This document shows, one piece after another, positions 1-6,395 of a DNA stretch of 7,265 bases. A model generated the notes under the pieces. It did no database searches, was not told where the DNA came from, and saw only the letters and a list, made by a program, of their open reading frames with translations. The stretch is taken from the NCBI GenBank assembly GCA_900759225.1, contig CAAEUM010000133.1, positions 1 to 7,265 on the forward strand, given 5' to 3'. Numbering within the stretch: the first letter of the stretch is position 1; the number at the start of each line of letters is the position of its first letter. The translations under genes and the position numbers were made by a program. This DNA comes from Lachnospiraceae bacterium. Lineage in GTDB: Bacteria > Bacillota > Clostridia > Lachnospirales > Lachnospiraceae.

Positions 1-547
1 TGCGGTTGTAGGGAATCTCAAAGCTGCTCATTCCCCGGGTTACAGCCTCCTTTGACAGATAGGAAAGTATCTTTTCCCGGGTTGTTTTCCTGGAAACATG
101 GTTCAGCTTTTCCTCCCGTTTTACGCTTTCCTCTGCCACCAGGCGCAGCAGGTTCTGAATAAAGCGAGTATGGAAATCACAGGCCAGGGAACAGAAGGTG
201 ATCATCCTCTGGTAATTTAAAAACAAAACCTGGCTCTCACTGCCTGCGATCGCGCCACCCGGCAGCACCGGTGTCCTGGCACAGGCATAAAGCTCTCCAA
301 AAACCTCCCCCTCACTGATGGGATAAAGCTCCTCCCTGCCTCCCCAGAAGGTTTCCTGTACTACAAAAGCCTTTCCCTTTACCAGAAGCATCACCCTGTC
401 AAGGCTTTCTCCCATGCGCAGCAGGTATTCCCCCTCCTCGTAAACTGCCTGTCTGGCGTCCGCACATTTTAAAAATGTATAGAGCTCGTCCTCATTCATA
501 CCGTAAAACAGAGGGGATTTTTTCACACAGCGCAGATATTCGTCCAT
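1..547 (-). CDS. Crp/Fnr-family transcriptional regulator (3' end outside window)
   Basis: The first 182 residues of a Crp/Fnr-type regulator are present; the C-terminus runs off the left edge. Residues about 12-112 form a cyclic-nucleotide-binding-like beta roll, with the glycine-rich turn GEVFGELYA at 80-88. The Arg-Ser pair that holds the cAMP phosphate in true Crp proteins is not seen (the region reads ACARTPVL), so the ligand may not be cAMP. Residues about 118-148 are the long dimer helix. TTREKILSYLSKEA (155-168) starts the winged-helix DNA-binding domain, whose recognition helix lies outside the window. No Fnr-style N-terminal cysteine cluster is visible; there is a single Cys at position 7. 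The ATG at 547 is set by AGGGAG (554-559) with 6 bases of spacing. It follows argH by 34 bases and may be read through from it or from its own promoter. The target genes and signal are unknown. Confidence 0.88.
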   Translation of the reverse strand, partial: MDEYLRCVKKSPLFYGMNEDELYTFLKCADARQAVYEEGEYLLRMGESLDRVMLLVKGKAFVVQETFWGGREELYPISEGEVFGELYACARTPVLPGGAIAGSESQVLFLNYQRMITFCSLACDFHTRFIQNLLRLVAEESVKREEKLNHVSRKTTREKILSYLSKEAVTRGMSSFEIPYNR

Positions 548-553
548 TTTAAG

Positions 554-559
554 CTCCCT
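554..559 (-). promoter_or_regulatory. Ribosome binding site of the Crp/Fnr-family gene
   Basis: AGGGAG on the minus strand, 6 bases before the ATG at 547. It fixes the start of a gene whose end is outside the window. Confidence 0.75.
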
Positions 560-563
560 TTTT

Positions 564-577
564 GTTGCAAAAGCAAC
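564..577. promoter_or_regulatory. 5-4-5 inverted repeat upstream of the Crp/Fnr-family gene
   Basis: GTTGC-AAAA-GCAAC is a perfect dyad with the same 5-4-5 geometry as Fnr-type boxes (TTGAT-N4-ATCAA), though a different half-site. It sits between the argH stop and the ribosome binding site of the regulator, at about +1 to +14 of the proposed promoter at 584-613. An autoregulatory operator is one reading. A weak RNA hairpin at the end of argH is the other; there is no T-run after it on the minus strand, so it is not a standard terminator. Confidence 0.35.
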
Positions 578-581
578 CAAA

Positions 582-1967
582 CTATTGTAAATCGTTTAAT
601 TGCTTCCTGTAAATCTCGATAACATGCTTCATTGCATCCGGCCCCGGCGCACCAATGGTCATACGCTTTTCCACACAGGTCTTCATGCTGATGGCCTCAT
701 AAATGTCTTCCTCAAACACAGGGCTGATGGCCTTGTATTCCTCCAGTGACAGATCATCCAGGGCAATCCCCTTTTCAATGCACAAAAGCACCAGCTGACC
801 TACAATTCCATGGGCATCCCTGAAAGGAACTCCATGATTTACCAGATAATCAGCTGCATCCGTTGCATTGGTAAATCCTCTCTTTGCACTGGCCTCCATC
901 ACATCCTTACGGAAGCTCATGGAAGAGAGCATTCCCGTAAACAGCGCCAGACAGCCCTTTACTGTATCAATGGCATCAAAGGTTAACTCCTTATCCTCCT
1001 GCATATCCTTATTGTAAGCCAGCGGAAGCCCCTTCATCGTTGTAAGCAGGGATACCAGGGCTCCGTAAACACGTCCGCTCTTTCCCCGGATCAGCTCTGC
1101 AATGTCCGGATTCTTTTTCTGAGGCATAATGCTGCTTCCTGTGCTGTAGGAATCATCAAGCTCCACAAACCGGTACTCATTGGTATTCCAGATGATAATC
1201 TCCTCGCAGAAGCGGCTTAAATGCATGGAAATCGTAGAAAGGGCACTAAGAAGCTCAATCAGGTAATCCCTGTCAGCCACAGAATCCATGGAGTTTAAAG
1301 TAGGGCCGTCAAATGCAAGAAGCTCTGCCGTATATGCCCGATCAAGAGGATAGGTGGTTCCTGCCAGGGCACCGGAACCTAAGGGGCAGTAATTCATGCG
1401 TCTTCGGATATCCTTTAAGCGCAGCCTGTCTCTGGTAAACATCTCAAAATAGGCACCCATGTGATGGGCCAGTGTAATGGGCTGGGCCTTCTGCAAATGG
1501 GTAAATCCAGGCATGAAGGTTTCCGTATTCTCCTCCATCACTGCCAAAAGCTCCTCTAGAAGCGACTTTACCAGGCTGTCAATCTCATCAATCTCATCCC
1601 TGATATAAAGCTTCATATCAAGGGCAACCTGGTCATTGCGGCTGCGGCCTGTATGAAGGCGTTTTCCCGCCTCCCCAATCCGCTCTGTCAAAGTTCCTTC
1701 CACAAAGGAGTGTATATCCTCATACCCAGAGCCTTCCTCAATTACAAGCTTCCCTGTATCCAGATCCTCCCGGATGCCTTCCAGCCCCCGGATAATCTCG
1801 TCCCTGTCCTGTTCCGAAAGGATCCCCTGCTTTGCAAGCATGGTCACATGGGCAATGCTGCCCCGGATATCCTGACGGTAAAATTTCTGATCAAAGGACA
1901 ATGATTCATTAAAATTGTGTACCAGCTGATTTGTCTCTTTTGTAAAACGTCCGCCCCATAATTTCAT
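582..1967 (-). CDS. argH: Argininosuccinate lyase
   Basis: Cytoplasmic enzyme that splits argininosuccinate into arginine and fumarate, the last step of arginine synthesis. The 461-residue length is normal for the family. The fumarase/aspartase superfamily motifs are all present: HTGRSRND at 105-112, FTHLQKAQP at 155-163 with the likely catalytic His157, and the signature loop GSSIMPQKKNPD at 277-288 carrying the catalytic serine. It opens with the typical MKLWGGRF. The ATG at 1967 was chosen over an in-frame start 150 bases upstream because of AAGGAG (1977-1982) nine bases before it and because family homology starts there; the longer form would run into yfhO. It begins 16 bases after the yfhO stop, so it probably shares that transcript. 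No argG or other arginine gene is in the window, which is unusual, as argG-argH pairs are common. Confidence 0.97.
   Translation of the reverse strand: MKLWGGRFTKETNQLVHNFNESLSFDQKFYRQDIRGSIAHVTMLAKQGILSEQDRDEIIRGLEGIREDLDTGKLVIEEGSGYEDIHSFVEGTLTERIGEAGKRLHTGRSRNDQVALDMKLYIRDEIDEIDSLVKSLLEELLAVMEENTETFMPGFTHLQKAQPITLAHHMGAYFEMFTRDRLRLKDIRRRMNYCPLGSGALAGTTYPLDRAYTAELLAFDGPTLNSMDSVADRDYLIELLSALSTISMHLSRFCEEIIIWNTNEYRFVELDDSYSTGSSIMPQKKNPDIAELIRGKSGRVYGALVSLLTTMKGLPLAYNKDMQEDKELTFDAIDTVKGCLALFTGMLSSMSFRKDVMEASAKRGFTNATDAADYLVNHGVPFRDAHGIVGQLVLLCIEKGIALDDLSLEEYKAISPVFEEDIYEAISMKTCVEKRMTIGAPGPDAMKHVIEIYRKQLNDLQ
584..613 (-). promoter_or_regulatory. Possible internal promoter for the Crp/Fnr-family gene
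   Basis: On the minus strand TTTACA (608-613, 5 of 6 to the -35 consensus) is followed after 18 bases by TACAAT (584-589, 5 of 6 to the -10 consensus). Both boxes lie in the last codons and stop codon of argH. Transcription would start near 576, about 30 bases before the ATG at 547. This would let the regulator be expressed apart from argH. It is a motif match only. Confidence 0.4.
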
Positions 1968-1976
1968 GGCATTTAT

Positions 1977-1982
1977 CTCCTT
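1977..1982 (-). promoter_or_regulatory. Ribosome binding site of argH
   Basis: AAGGAG on the minus strand, nine bases before the ATG at 1967 and directly after the yfhO stop codon (1984-1986). It decides the argH start. Confidence 0.8.
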
Positions 1983-1983
1983 T

Positions 1984-4692
1984 TTATTCCGTTTTATTTT
2001 TGTTTTTTTCATTATATCTGTCAAGCAGACAGCCGCCTGCAGCCAGCAGGGCCAGTACTGCAAGGGATACAGATGTGATCCAGGCTCCAGTGCGCAGACC
2101 GGGCGGTTCATAGGCAAGGCTGATCTTATGAGTGCCTTCCGTCAGGTCAACTGCCAGGAAGGTATCAAACACAGCCCTTGTTTCTGCCTTTTCTCCGTCC
2201 ACCAGGACACTCCATCCCTTATCATAGGGGATACTTGTAAACATAACTCCCGGCTTGTCTGATGTGATGGAGCCTGCAAGCCCTGTATCCGTCCAGCTTG
2301 TAAGTGTAATGGGATTTTTCCCCAGCTTCTCAGAAACAGCCTTTAAGGCTTCCGGATCAAAGCGCCATACCTGGGCCTGCATGGCCGGATTTCCCTCTGT
2401 TTCCGATTCAACCAAAACCTCCTGACCCTCTAAAAGCCAGCCCAGCTCCAGAAAATATCCTCGGTCCACATTGTCAAAGGATAAGCTGCGCTCTCCCACA
2501 ACAACGGATACCTCCTTTACCTTCCGGTTAGTCACATACACATAGTAATCTCCGGTGGCTTCTGCCGTAAAGGTAAGCTTTTTCCCCTGGGCTTCTGCCT
2601 GATTTTCCACAAGCACCGGAGCCGTATCAAGGACACTGCACAAATCGTTCTGAACCATGGCCGGATTTCCAGAATCAAGTATCCAGTTGGTTTCTACATC
2701 CTCCGGCAGCATAAATGCCACTGGCAAGGTATACATATTTTCGTAAAGCCACTGGCCTCCGCTGCGGTCTTTCTGCTCCATCGGCATCCCTGCTGGCTGC
2801 TGATCCGGATACAGGCCGTAGCGGACTGCAAACAGGCTGTTTACCAGAGGTGTGCTTCCTGTTATGCTGTACGCATTGGTAGAGCTTTCACAGCCAAGCT
2901 GCCTGAACATTTTAGACAGGGAGGCATTGGCGGTAGAAGAAAACAGGGACACAGACGGAAAATTCATCCATGCACCGTCATTTTTTGTCCGCCTGTCCCC
3001 CATCTCAACGCGGTAAAAACTATCTGCCTGAATGTTTTCGGTCAGCTTCCCAATATCCTCATTGTCCTGGACATAGGATGTGCGGCTGGTTGTCGGGACA
3101 CTGGTCACTGCCGTATTGGCCGCTGCTTCCACTGACACTAAAAGAAGAGCCAGAAGAAGCACCAGATCCATATTCATCTGTTTCTGATGATAGAGGAACA
3201 GGATGCCGGCATAGAGAGACAGGAAAATAATTGCCACATAAAAAATGGAAAAATGATACTGCTCCGGGTTATTGATAAGCTTCTGCGCCAGGATCACGAA
3301 AGCGATCGCTCCCCAGAAAGCCAGCACAATATGCCTCCAGGGCATTTCCCCTAAAAGGGTGAAGGCATGGTAGCACATTACCAGCATCAGCGCTATATAA
3401 ATAAAGGACTGGCGCGCCGGAAGGCTGTTGGGGAAATGGAACCCATGCCAGATAAAATTAAACAGGTTGATCGAAAAGCTGGCAAAAAAGAAAAGGAGCA
3501 GTCCGCAGTAAACCGCTTTCTCCCTGACTGTGATCCCCCTGTTTCCAATATATAAAAGGAAAAACATGAGCACCGCAACCCCGCAGTAAATATTGGGCCA
3601 ATGGTCAAGGCCGATCTCCGTCCCCACATTTCCAATATGGCGGGCAATCATGTCAAAAATGGAAAAATAGGAGGACAGGGTTTTAGGAATGTCAAAATTT
3701 CCGGAGGCAGTTGACTGCAGTGCGAAAATCGCCGGCAGAATTACAACTGCCGCCATTCCCCCTGCCAGAAGGGAGTAGACAGCAAAACGGCAGCAGCGCC
3801 CCAAAAAGGCCTTCAAGCCATCAGGAGGCGTAAGGATCTGCAGCATCAGCATATAGATCACCATGAAAATACATATCATGATAGAAATATAATAGTTGGA
3901 AAGAATAGAAAGGCCAAGGCAGATACAGTAAAGCAGGCCTTTCTTTTCTGTATTAAGACGCTCCAGCCCCAAAAGGATCAGGGGAAACAGCACAATACAG
4001 TCCAGCCACATAATATTCCAGTTATAGGCTGCCATATAGCCGCTGAGGGCATAAAAGATACCAAAAAAGCCCGCTGCAAAATCCCTTGTCTTAAAGTGTT
4101 TTCCCAGATACCAGGAAAAGCTTAAACCGGACAGCCCGATCTTCAGTACGATCAGGATCGTCATAAATTCAATGATATACTGCTTTGGACAGAAAAACAA
4201 AAACCAGTTTAAGGGGCTGGCAAGATAATAGGCATAAAGCGCTGAGAAATTAACACCCATACCAATATTCCAACTGTAAAGCAGGCTCCCTCCCTGGGTC
4301 AGCTTATGCTGAAATTCCGAAAAGAAGGGGGCATACTGATGGTACATATCTGTCCTTAAGAAGCACTCCTCCCCAAAGGGGAAAATCCCTCTCTGTGCAA
4401 AAATAATGATCATGATAATAACCGGCACAAAAAAAGCCGCCAGCAAGCCGTCTGCAGGACGCAGGATCCGGATGCTTTCCGTTTCATCCCCCTCTTCCCC
4501 GTCCTCTTCCAGCTCCTGTGCCGGGCTTTCCTCCGGCTCCGGTTCCATTTTTTCTTCCTGGCTGCCAGCTCCCGCTAAAGCCACCGCCTCCTCCTCATCA
4601 GAGGCAGCCTTCATTTCCCTGGAACTTTTATCAACCAGCTTTAAAATCTCATCCAGCTCCTGTTCCACCCTGTCTATATCCTCGCGTTCCAT
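1984..4692 (-). CDS. yfhO: YfhO-family multi-pass membrane protein, probable GT-C glycosyltransferase
   Basis: A 902-residue YfhO-family protein. Residues 1-75 are a very acidic cytoplasmic stretch (about 29 Asp/Glu in the first 72), possibly helical at the start. About a dozen membrane helices run from 81 to about 522. The first outside loop holds FLRTDMYHQYAPFF (111-124), with the Asp and Gln-Tyr typical of the family, then YSWNIGMGVNFSALY. NSLPARQSFIY (422-432) is another family mark. A soluble outer domain (about 530-865) ends in IPYDKGWSVLVDG (821-833) and a final helix (about 869-890). In Bacillus subtilis YfhO acts with CsbB and a GtrA-type flippase to put sugars on lipoteichoic acid; a like role here is inferred from family and from the adjoining gtrA. 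The ATG at 4692 is preferred to a GTG at 4704 because AAAGGTGA (4701-4708), which overlaps that GTG, is the natural ribosome binding site. The acceptor and sugar are unknown. Confidence 0.9.
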   Translation of the reverse strand: MEREDIDRVEQELDEILKLVDKSSREMKAASDEEEAVALAGAGSQEEKMEPEPEESPAQELEEDGEEGDETESIRILRPADGLLAAFFVPVIIMIIIFAQRGIFPFGEECFLRTDMYHQYAPFFSEFQHKLTQGGSLLYSWNIGMGVNFSALYAYYLASPLNWFLFFCPKQYIIEFMTILIVLKIGLSGLSFSWYLGKHFKTRDFAAGFFGIFYALSGYMAAYNWNIMWLDCIVLFPLILLGLERLNTEKKGLLYCICLGLSILSNYYISIMICIFMVIYMLMLQILTPPDGLKAFLGRCCRFAVYSLLAGGMAAVVILPAIFALQSTASGNFDIPKTLSSYFSIFDMIARHIGNVGTEIGLDHWPNIYCGVAVLMFFLLYIGNRGITVREKAVYCGLLLFFFASFSINLFNFIWHGFHFPNSLPARQSFIYIALMLVMCYHAFTLLGEMPWRHIVLAFWGAIAFVILAQKLINNPEQYHFSIFYVAIIFLSLYAGILFLYHQKQMNMDLVLLLALLLVSVEAAANTAVTSVPTTSRTSYVQDNEDIGKLTENIQADSFYRVEMGDRRTKNDGAWMNFPSVSLFSSTANASLSKMFRQLGCESSTNAYSITGSTPLVNSLFAVRYGLYPDQQPAGMPMEQKDRSGGQWLYENMYTLPVAFMLPEDVETNWILDSGNPAMVQNDLCSVLDTAPVLVENQAEAQGKKLTFTAEATGDYYVYVTNRKVKEVSVVVGERSLSFDNVDRGYFLELGWLLEGQEVLVESETEGNPAMQAQVWRFDPEALKAVSEKLGKNPITLTSWTDTGLAGSITSDKPGVMFTSIPYDKGWSVLVDGEKAETRAVFDTFLAVDLTEGTHKISLAYEPPGLRTGAWITSVSLAVLALLAAGGCLLDRYNEKNKNKTE

Positions 4693-4696
4693 ATTG

Positions 4697-5134
4697 TCAT
4701 TCACCTTTCTCAGGCCTGTCCTTAAAAATCCATAGTTTGCTGAAAATATAGTTCAGCACCATATTTACAAGGGAGGAGGTTAGCTTGCAGATCATCTCAA
4801 ATACAATTCCCCTGTTTCCTCCCAGCCACACCATTACCACCATAAGTATCCAGGTGGCAACGCCTGAAAAGGCCCTGGCTGCCACAAAGGAACCGGCTTC
4901 CTTCACCAGATAAGCAGGCCGCAGGTTAAAATTGCGGAATACGATCAGCTTATTTACCACATAGGCAAACAAAACTGCTGCTACCCAGGATAAGGCCTGT
5001 GAGACTCCTACTCCCAGCTGCGCCTCCCGCAGGAGCCCATAGGTGACAAAATCCACCGCCGTTGTAAGGAAACCGCAGATGATATAGCTGACCGTTTCAT
5101 AATTAACAAGTTTCTTCCATATTTTTTCAAACAT
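4697..5134 (-). CDS. GtrA-family membrane protein, probable polyprenyl-phosphate-sugar flippase
   Basis: A 145-residue protein with four predicted membrane helices (about 14-36, 47-67, 84-104, 112-134), the standard GtrA size and layout. Family marks are GFLTTAVDF (21-29) and the paired Asn-rich ends of helices 2 and 4, YVVNKLIVFRN and LNYIFSKLWIFK. GtrA/GtcA proteins are thought to flip undecaprenyl-phosphate-linked sugars to the outer face of the membrane, where a GT-C enzyme such as YfhO uses them. Only 4 bases separate its stop from the yfhO ATG, and yfhO's ribosome binding site lies inside its last codons, so the two are probably translationally coupled. The start at 5134 fits the family; AAGGA (5147-5151) is 12 bases upstream, slightly far. 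ATG at 5146 (149 residues) is possible. ATG at 5191 is unlikely because it overlaps the promoter -10 box. Confidence 0.9.
   Translation of the reverse strand: MFEKIWKKLVNYETVSYIICGFLTTAVDFVTYGLLREAQLGVGVSQALSWVAAVLFAYVVNKLIVFRNFNLRPAYLVKEAGSFVAARAFSGVATWILMVVMVWLGGNRGIVFEMICKLTSSLVNMVLNYIFSKLWIFKDRPEKGE
4701..4708 (-). promoter_or_regulatory. Ribosome binding site of yfhO inside the gtrA end
   Basis: AAAGGTGA on the minus strand lies in the last codons of gtrA, eight bases before the yfhO ATG at 4692. It argues against the in-frame GTG at 4704 as start and points to coupled translation of the pair. Confidence 0.7.
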
Positions 5135-5189
5135 AATCGCTTTCATTCCTTCTTTCGCCTGAAGCCTCCGGCATTTCTTTGGCATCCTC

Positions 5190-5218
5190 ATTATATGGTA
5201 GGCATTCTGAAAAGTAAA
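5190..5218 (-). promoter_or_regulatory. Sigma-A type promoter for gtrA-yfhO-argH
   Basis: Minus strand TTTACT (5213-5218) and a perfect TATAAT (5190-5195) are 17 bases apart. The start of transcription would be near 5183, giving a leader of about 50 bases before the gtrA ATG at 5134. The promoter lies wholly on the gtrA side of the transposable element at 5239-5390, so the insertion leaves it intact. No operator was recognised around it. Confidence 0.7.
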
Positions 5219-5230
5219 GAAAAAACGCTG

Positions 5231-5238
5231 CTATTTTA
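5231..5238. repeat. 8-bp target site duplication, left copy
   Basis: CTATTTTA directly abuts the left terminal inverted repeat and is identical to the copy at 5391-5398 beyond the right one. Equal short direct repeats just outside inverted ends are the mark of transposition. Confidence 0.85.
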
Positions 5239-5256
5239 GTAACCGTTCAGCCATGC
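5239..5256 (+). repeat. Left terminal inverted repeat of the MITE
   Basis: GTAACCGTTCAGCCATGC, matching the reverse complement of 5373-5390 at 17 of 18 positions. Confidence 0.85.
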
Positions 5257-5372
5257 GAAGATTTAGACAGTAAAAAAGCGTTGAAAGCTTGCTTTCATAA
5301 GCGTTTTACTGCCTAAATCTTCATAGGGCGGACGCCCAATGCTTCTTGGCCGCTTACAGCGGGCAAGAAGAT

Positions 5373-5390
5373 GCATGGCTGAACTGTTAC
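5373..5390 (-). repeat. Right terminal inverted repeat of the MITE
   Basis: On the minus strand GTAACAGTTCAGCCATGC, differing from the left repeat only at position 6 (A for C). Confidence 0.85.
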
Positions 5391-5398
5391 CTATTTTA
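5391..5398. repeat. 8-bp target site duplication, right copy, overlapping the apbE stop
   Basis: CTATTTTA directly abuts the right inverted repeat. Read on the minus strand it contains the last apbE codons and its TAG stop (5391-5393), so the insertion kept the reading frame end intact. Confidence 0.85.
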
Positions 5399-6392
5399 AA
5401 AGCAGTTCCTCTGTTCCTTCTGTATAATAAATACCTCCGTCATCCGTCATAAAAATGCCGTAAATGCCTTCCAGTGTTTCAATCAGCTCCATGCCTTTTT
5501 CAAGTCCCAGTGCAAAGCAGGTGGTACTGAGCCCATCCCCATCTACAGAATATGGAGAAATAATGGTCACCTGCTCCAATCCGTTTTCATAGGGATAACC
5601 CGTTGACGGATTTAAGATATGATGGTAATTCACTCCATTTTCCACAAAGCATCGCTCATAAACGCCGGAGGATACCACTGATAAATCCCTGATCTCCACT
5701 GCCGCAATGGTTTCGCTGCGGTCTGCATAGGGCTTTTGGATGCCGATTTTAAAAGGCTTTTTCTTCGGCTGCTGGCCGATACAGAGCACATTGCCGCCCA
5801 GGTTGATGATCGCACTTTCCACTCCCCTGGATTTCATATAGGCCTTCATCTCATCTGCAATAAAGCCCTTTGCAATCGCGCCCAGATCAATGGTAGTTTC
5901 ATCATCTGCAAAGATTACCTGATTTCCCTCAAGGCTTACATTTTTATAATCTACCTTCCCTGCTGCTTCCTCAATAAGGACTGCATCCGGTACCTTCGGG
6001 TTTTCTCCGGTAAAATTCCACAGAGTGCTTAGCGGCTCTACTGTAATGTCAAAAGCCCCCTCTGAAAGGCTGCTGTAAAAAAGCCCCTTTTCCAGCACCC
6101 GGGCCACCGGTTCCGATACTTCAATCGCACGCTGGCCCTTCTCCCTGTGGTTCATCTCATAAATTTCGCTTCCCTCAACAGTTTTGCTCAGCTTTTTTTC
6201 ATAATCGCTGCATAATTCAAGGGCCCCCTCCAGAGCAGCCTCATCCTTGGGATCATACACCGTCACAGTCACAAAGGTATTCAGCAAAAAGGTAGAACGG
6301 CTTACCGGCTCTTTCTTTCCGTCACATCCCACAAGCAGGATACCTGCAGCTGCAAGCAGCACCGCTGCTTTTAATCTGTGTTGTTTTTTCAT
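5391..6392 (-). CDS. apbE: FAD:protein FMN transferase, lipoprotein
   Basis: Transfers FMN from FAD to a threonine of exported target proteins, such as FMN-binding subunits of Rnf/Nqr-type complexes and extracellular flavoproteins. It acts outside the membrane: residues 1-23 are a lipoprotein signal peptide with lipobox LVGC and Cys23 as anchor. The ApbE domain fills about 33-325 with the usual motifs: SEGAFDITVEPL (110-121), DLGAIAKGFIAD (169-180), NLGGN (197-201), HHILNPSTGYP (257-267) and DGDGLSTT (284-291), whose Asp and Thr match the metal site. Its 333 residues are normal. The ATG at 6392 begins 3 bases after the Lrp-family stop. There is no well-placed ribosome binding site of its own (a purine run GGGGGAAGAG lies within the upstream gene's end), so coupled translation is likely. 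No target flavoprotein gene is in the window. A MITE abuts its stop codon. Confidence 0.95.
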   Translation of the reverse strand: MKKQHRLKAAVLLAAAGILLVGCDGKKEPVSRSTFLLNTFVTVTVYDPKDEAALEGALELCSDYEKKLSKTVEGSEIYEMNHREKGQRAIEVSEPVARVLEKGLFYSSLSEGAFDITVEPLSTLWNFTGENPKVPDAVLIEEAAGKVDYKNVSLEGNQVIFADDETTIDLGAIAKGFIADEMKAYMKSRGVESAIINLGGNVLCIGQQPKKKPFKIGIQKPYADRSETIAAVEIRDLSVVSSGVYERCFVENGVNYHHILNPSTGYPYENGLEQVTIISPYSVDGDGLSTTCFALGLEKGMELIETLEGIYGIFMTDDGGIYYTEGTEELLLK

Positions 6393-6395
6393 TCC

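Larger units (their letters stand above)
5239..5390. mobile_element. 152-bp miniature inverted-repeat transposable element (MITE), IS66-like ends
   Basis: A non-coding element with 18-bp terminal inverted repeats (one mismatch) and a perfect 8-bp target duplication. Inside are three hairpins: 5257-5322, where GAAGATTTAGACAGTAAAA pairs with 5304-5322 (one mismatch) and TGAAAGC pairs with GCTTTCA around a 2-base centre; 5326-5337, GGGCG-GA-CGCCC; and 5342-5370, two arms of 7+5 paired bases with one G-G mismatch and a TAC loop. The whole could fold like a cloverleaf. Known from the family: IS66-type elements have ends starting GTAA and make 8-bp duplications, which matches; assignment to IS66 is inferred. 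It carries no ORF, so it would need a transposase in trans. It lies between apbE and the gtrA promoter, and its hairpins may stop or slow transcription from apbE. Confidence 0.85.

Noticed and set aside
1968..2117. A 50-residue N-terminal extension of ArgH reached by an upstream in-frame start
   Set aside because: It overlaps the yfhO coding end in another frame, has no family similarity, and the ATG at 1967 has a good ribosome binding site and the typical MKLWGGRF opening.
1653..2262. Plus-strand open frames opposite argH and the yfhO end
   Set aside because: They are antisense to well-conserved genes, show no recognisable domain, and have no good ribosome binding site that I could see.
3240..3672. 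Repeated AAAAATGGAAAAAT at about 3242 and 3655
   Set aside because: Both copies encode FSIF inside membrane parts of YfhO (HFSIF and YFSIF); simple codon coincidence explains them.
4693..4704. GTG start for YfhO adding four residues
   Set aside because: The GTG overlaps the ribosome binding site AAAGGTGA that serves the ATG at 4692.
4406..4751. Plus-strand serine- and proline-rich open frames opposite the YfhO N-terminus
   Set aside because: Their composition is the mirror of the acidic Glu/Asp codons on the minus strand; they are shadows.
5135..5191. Longer GtrA starting at 5191
   Set aside because: That ATG overlaps the -10 box, so it would lie upstream of the transcript start, and it has no ribosome binding site.
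5239..5390. tRNA, riboswitch or structured leader in the cloverleaf-like region before gtrA
   Set aside because: It has none of the conserved tRNA positions, lies upstream of the gtrA promoter rather than in its leader, and is bounded by an exact 8-bp duplication, so transposition explains it better.
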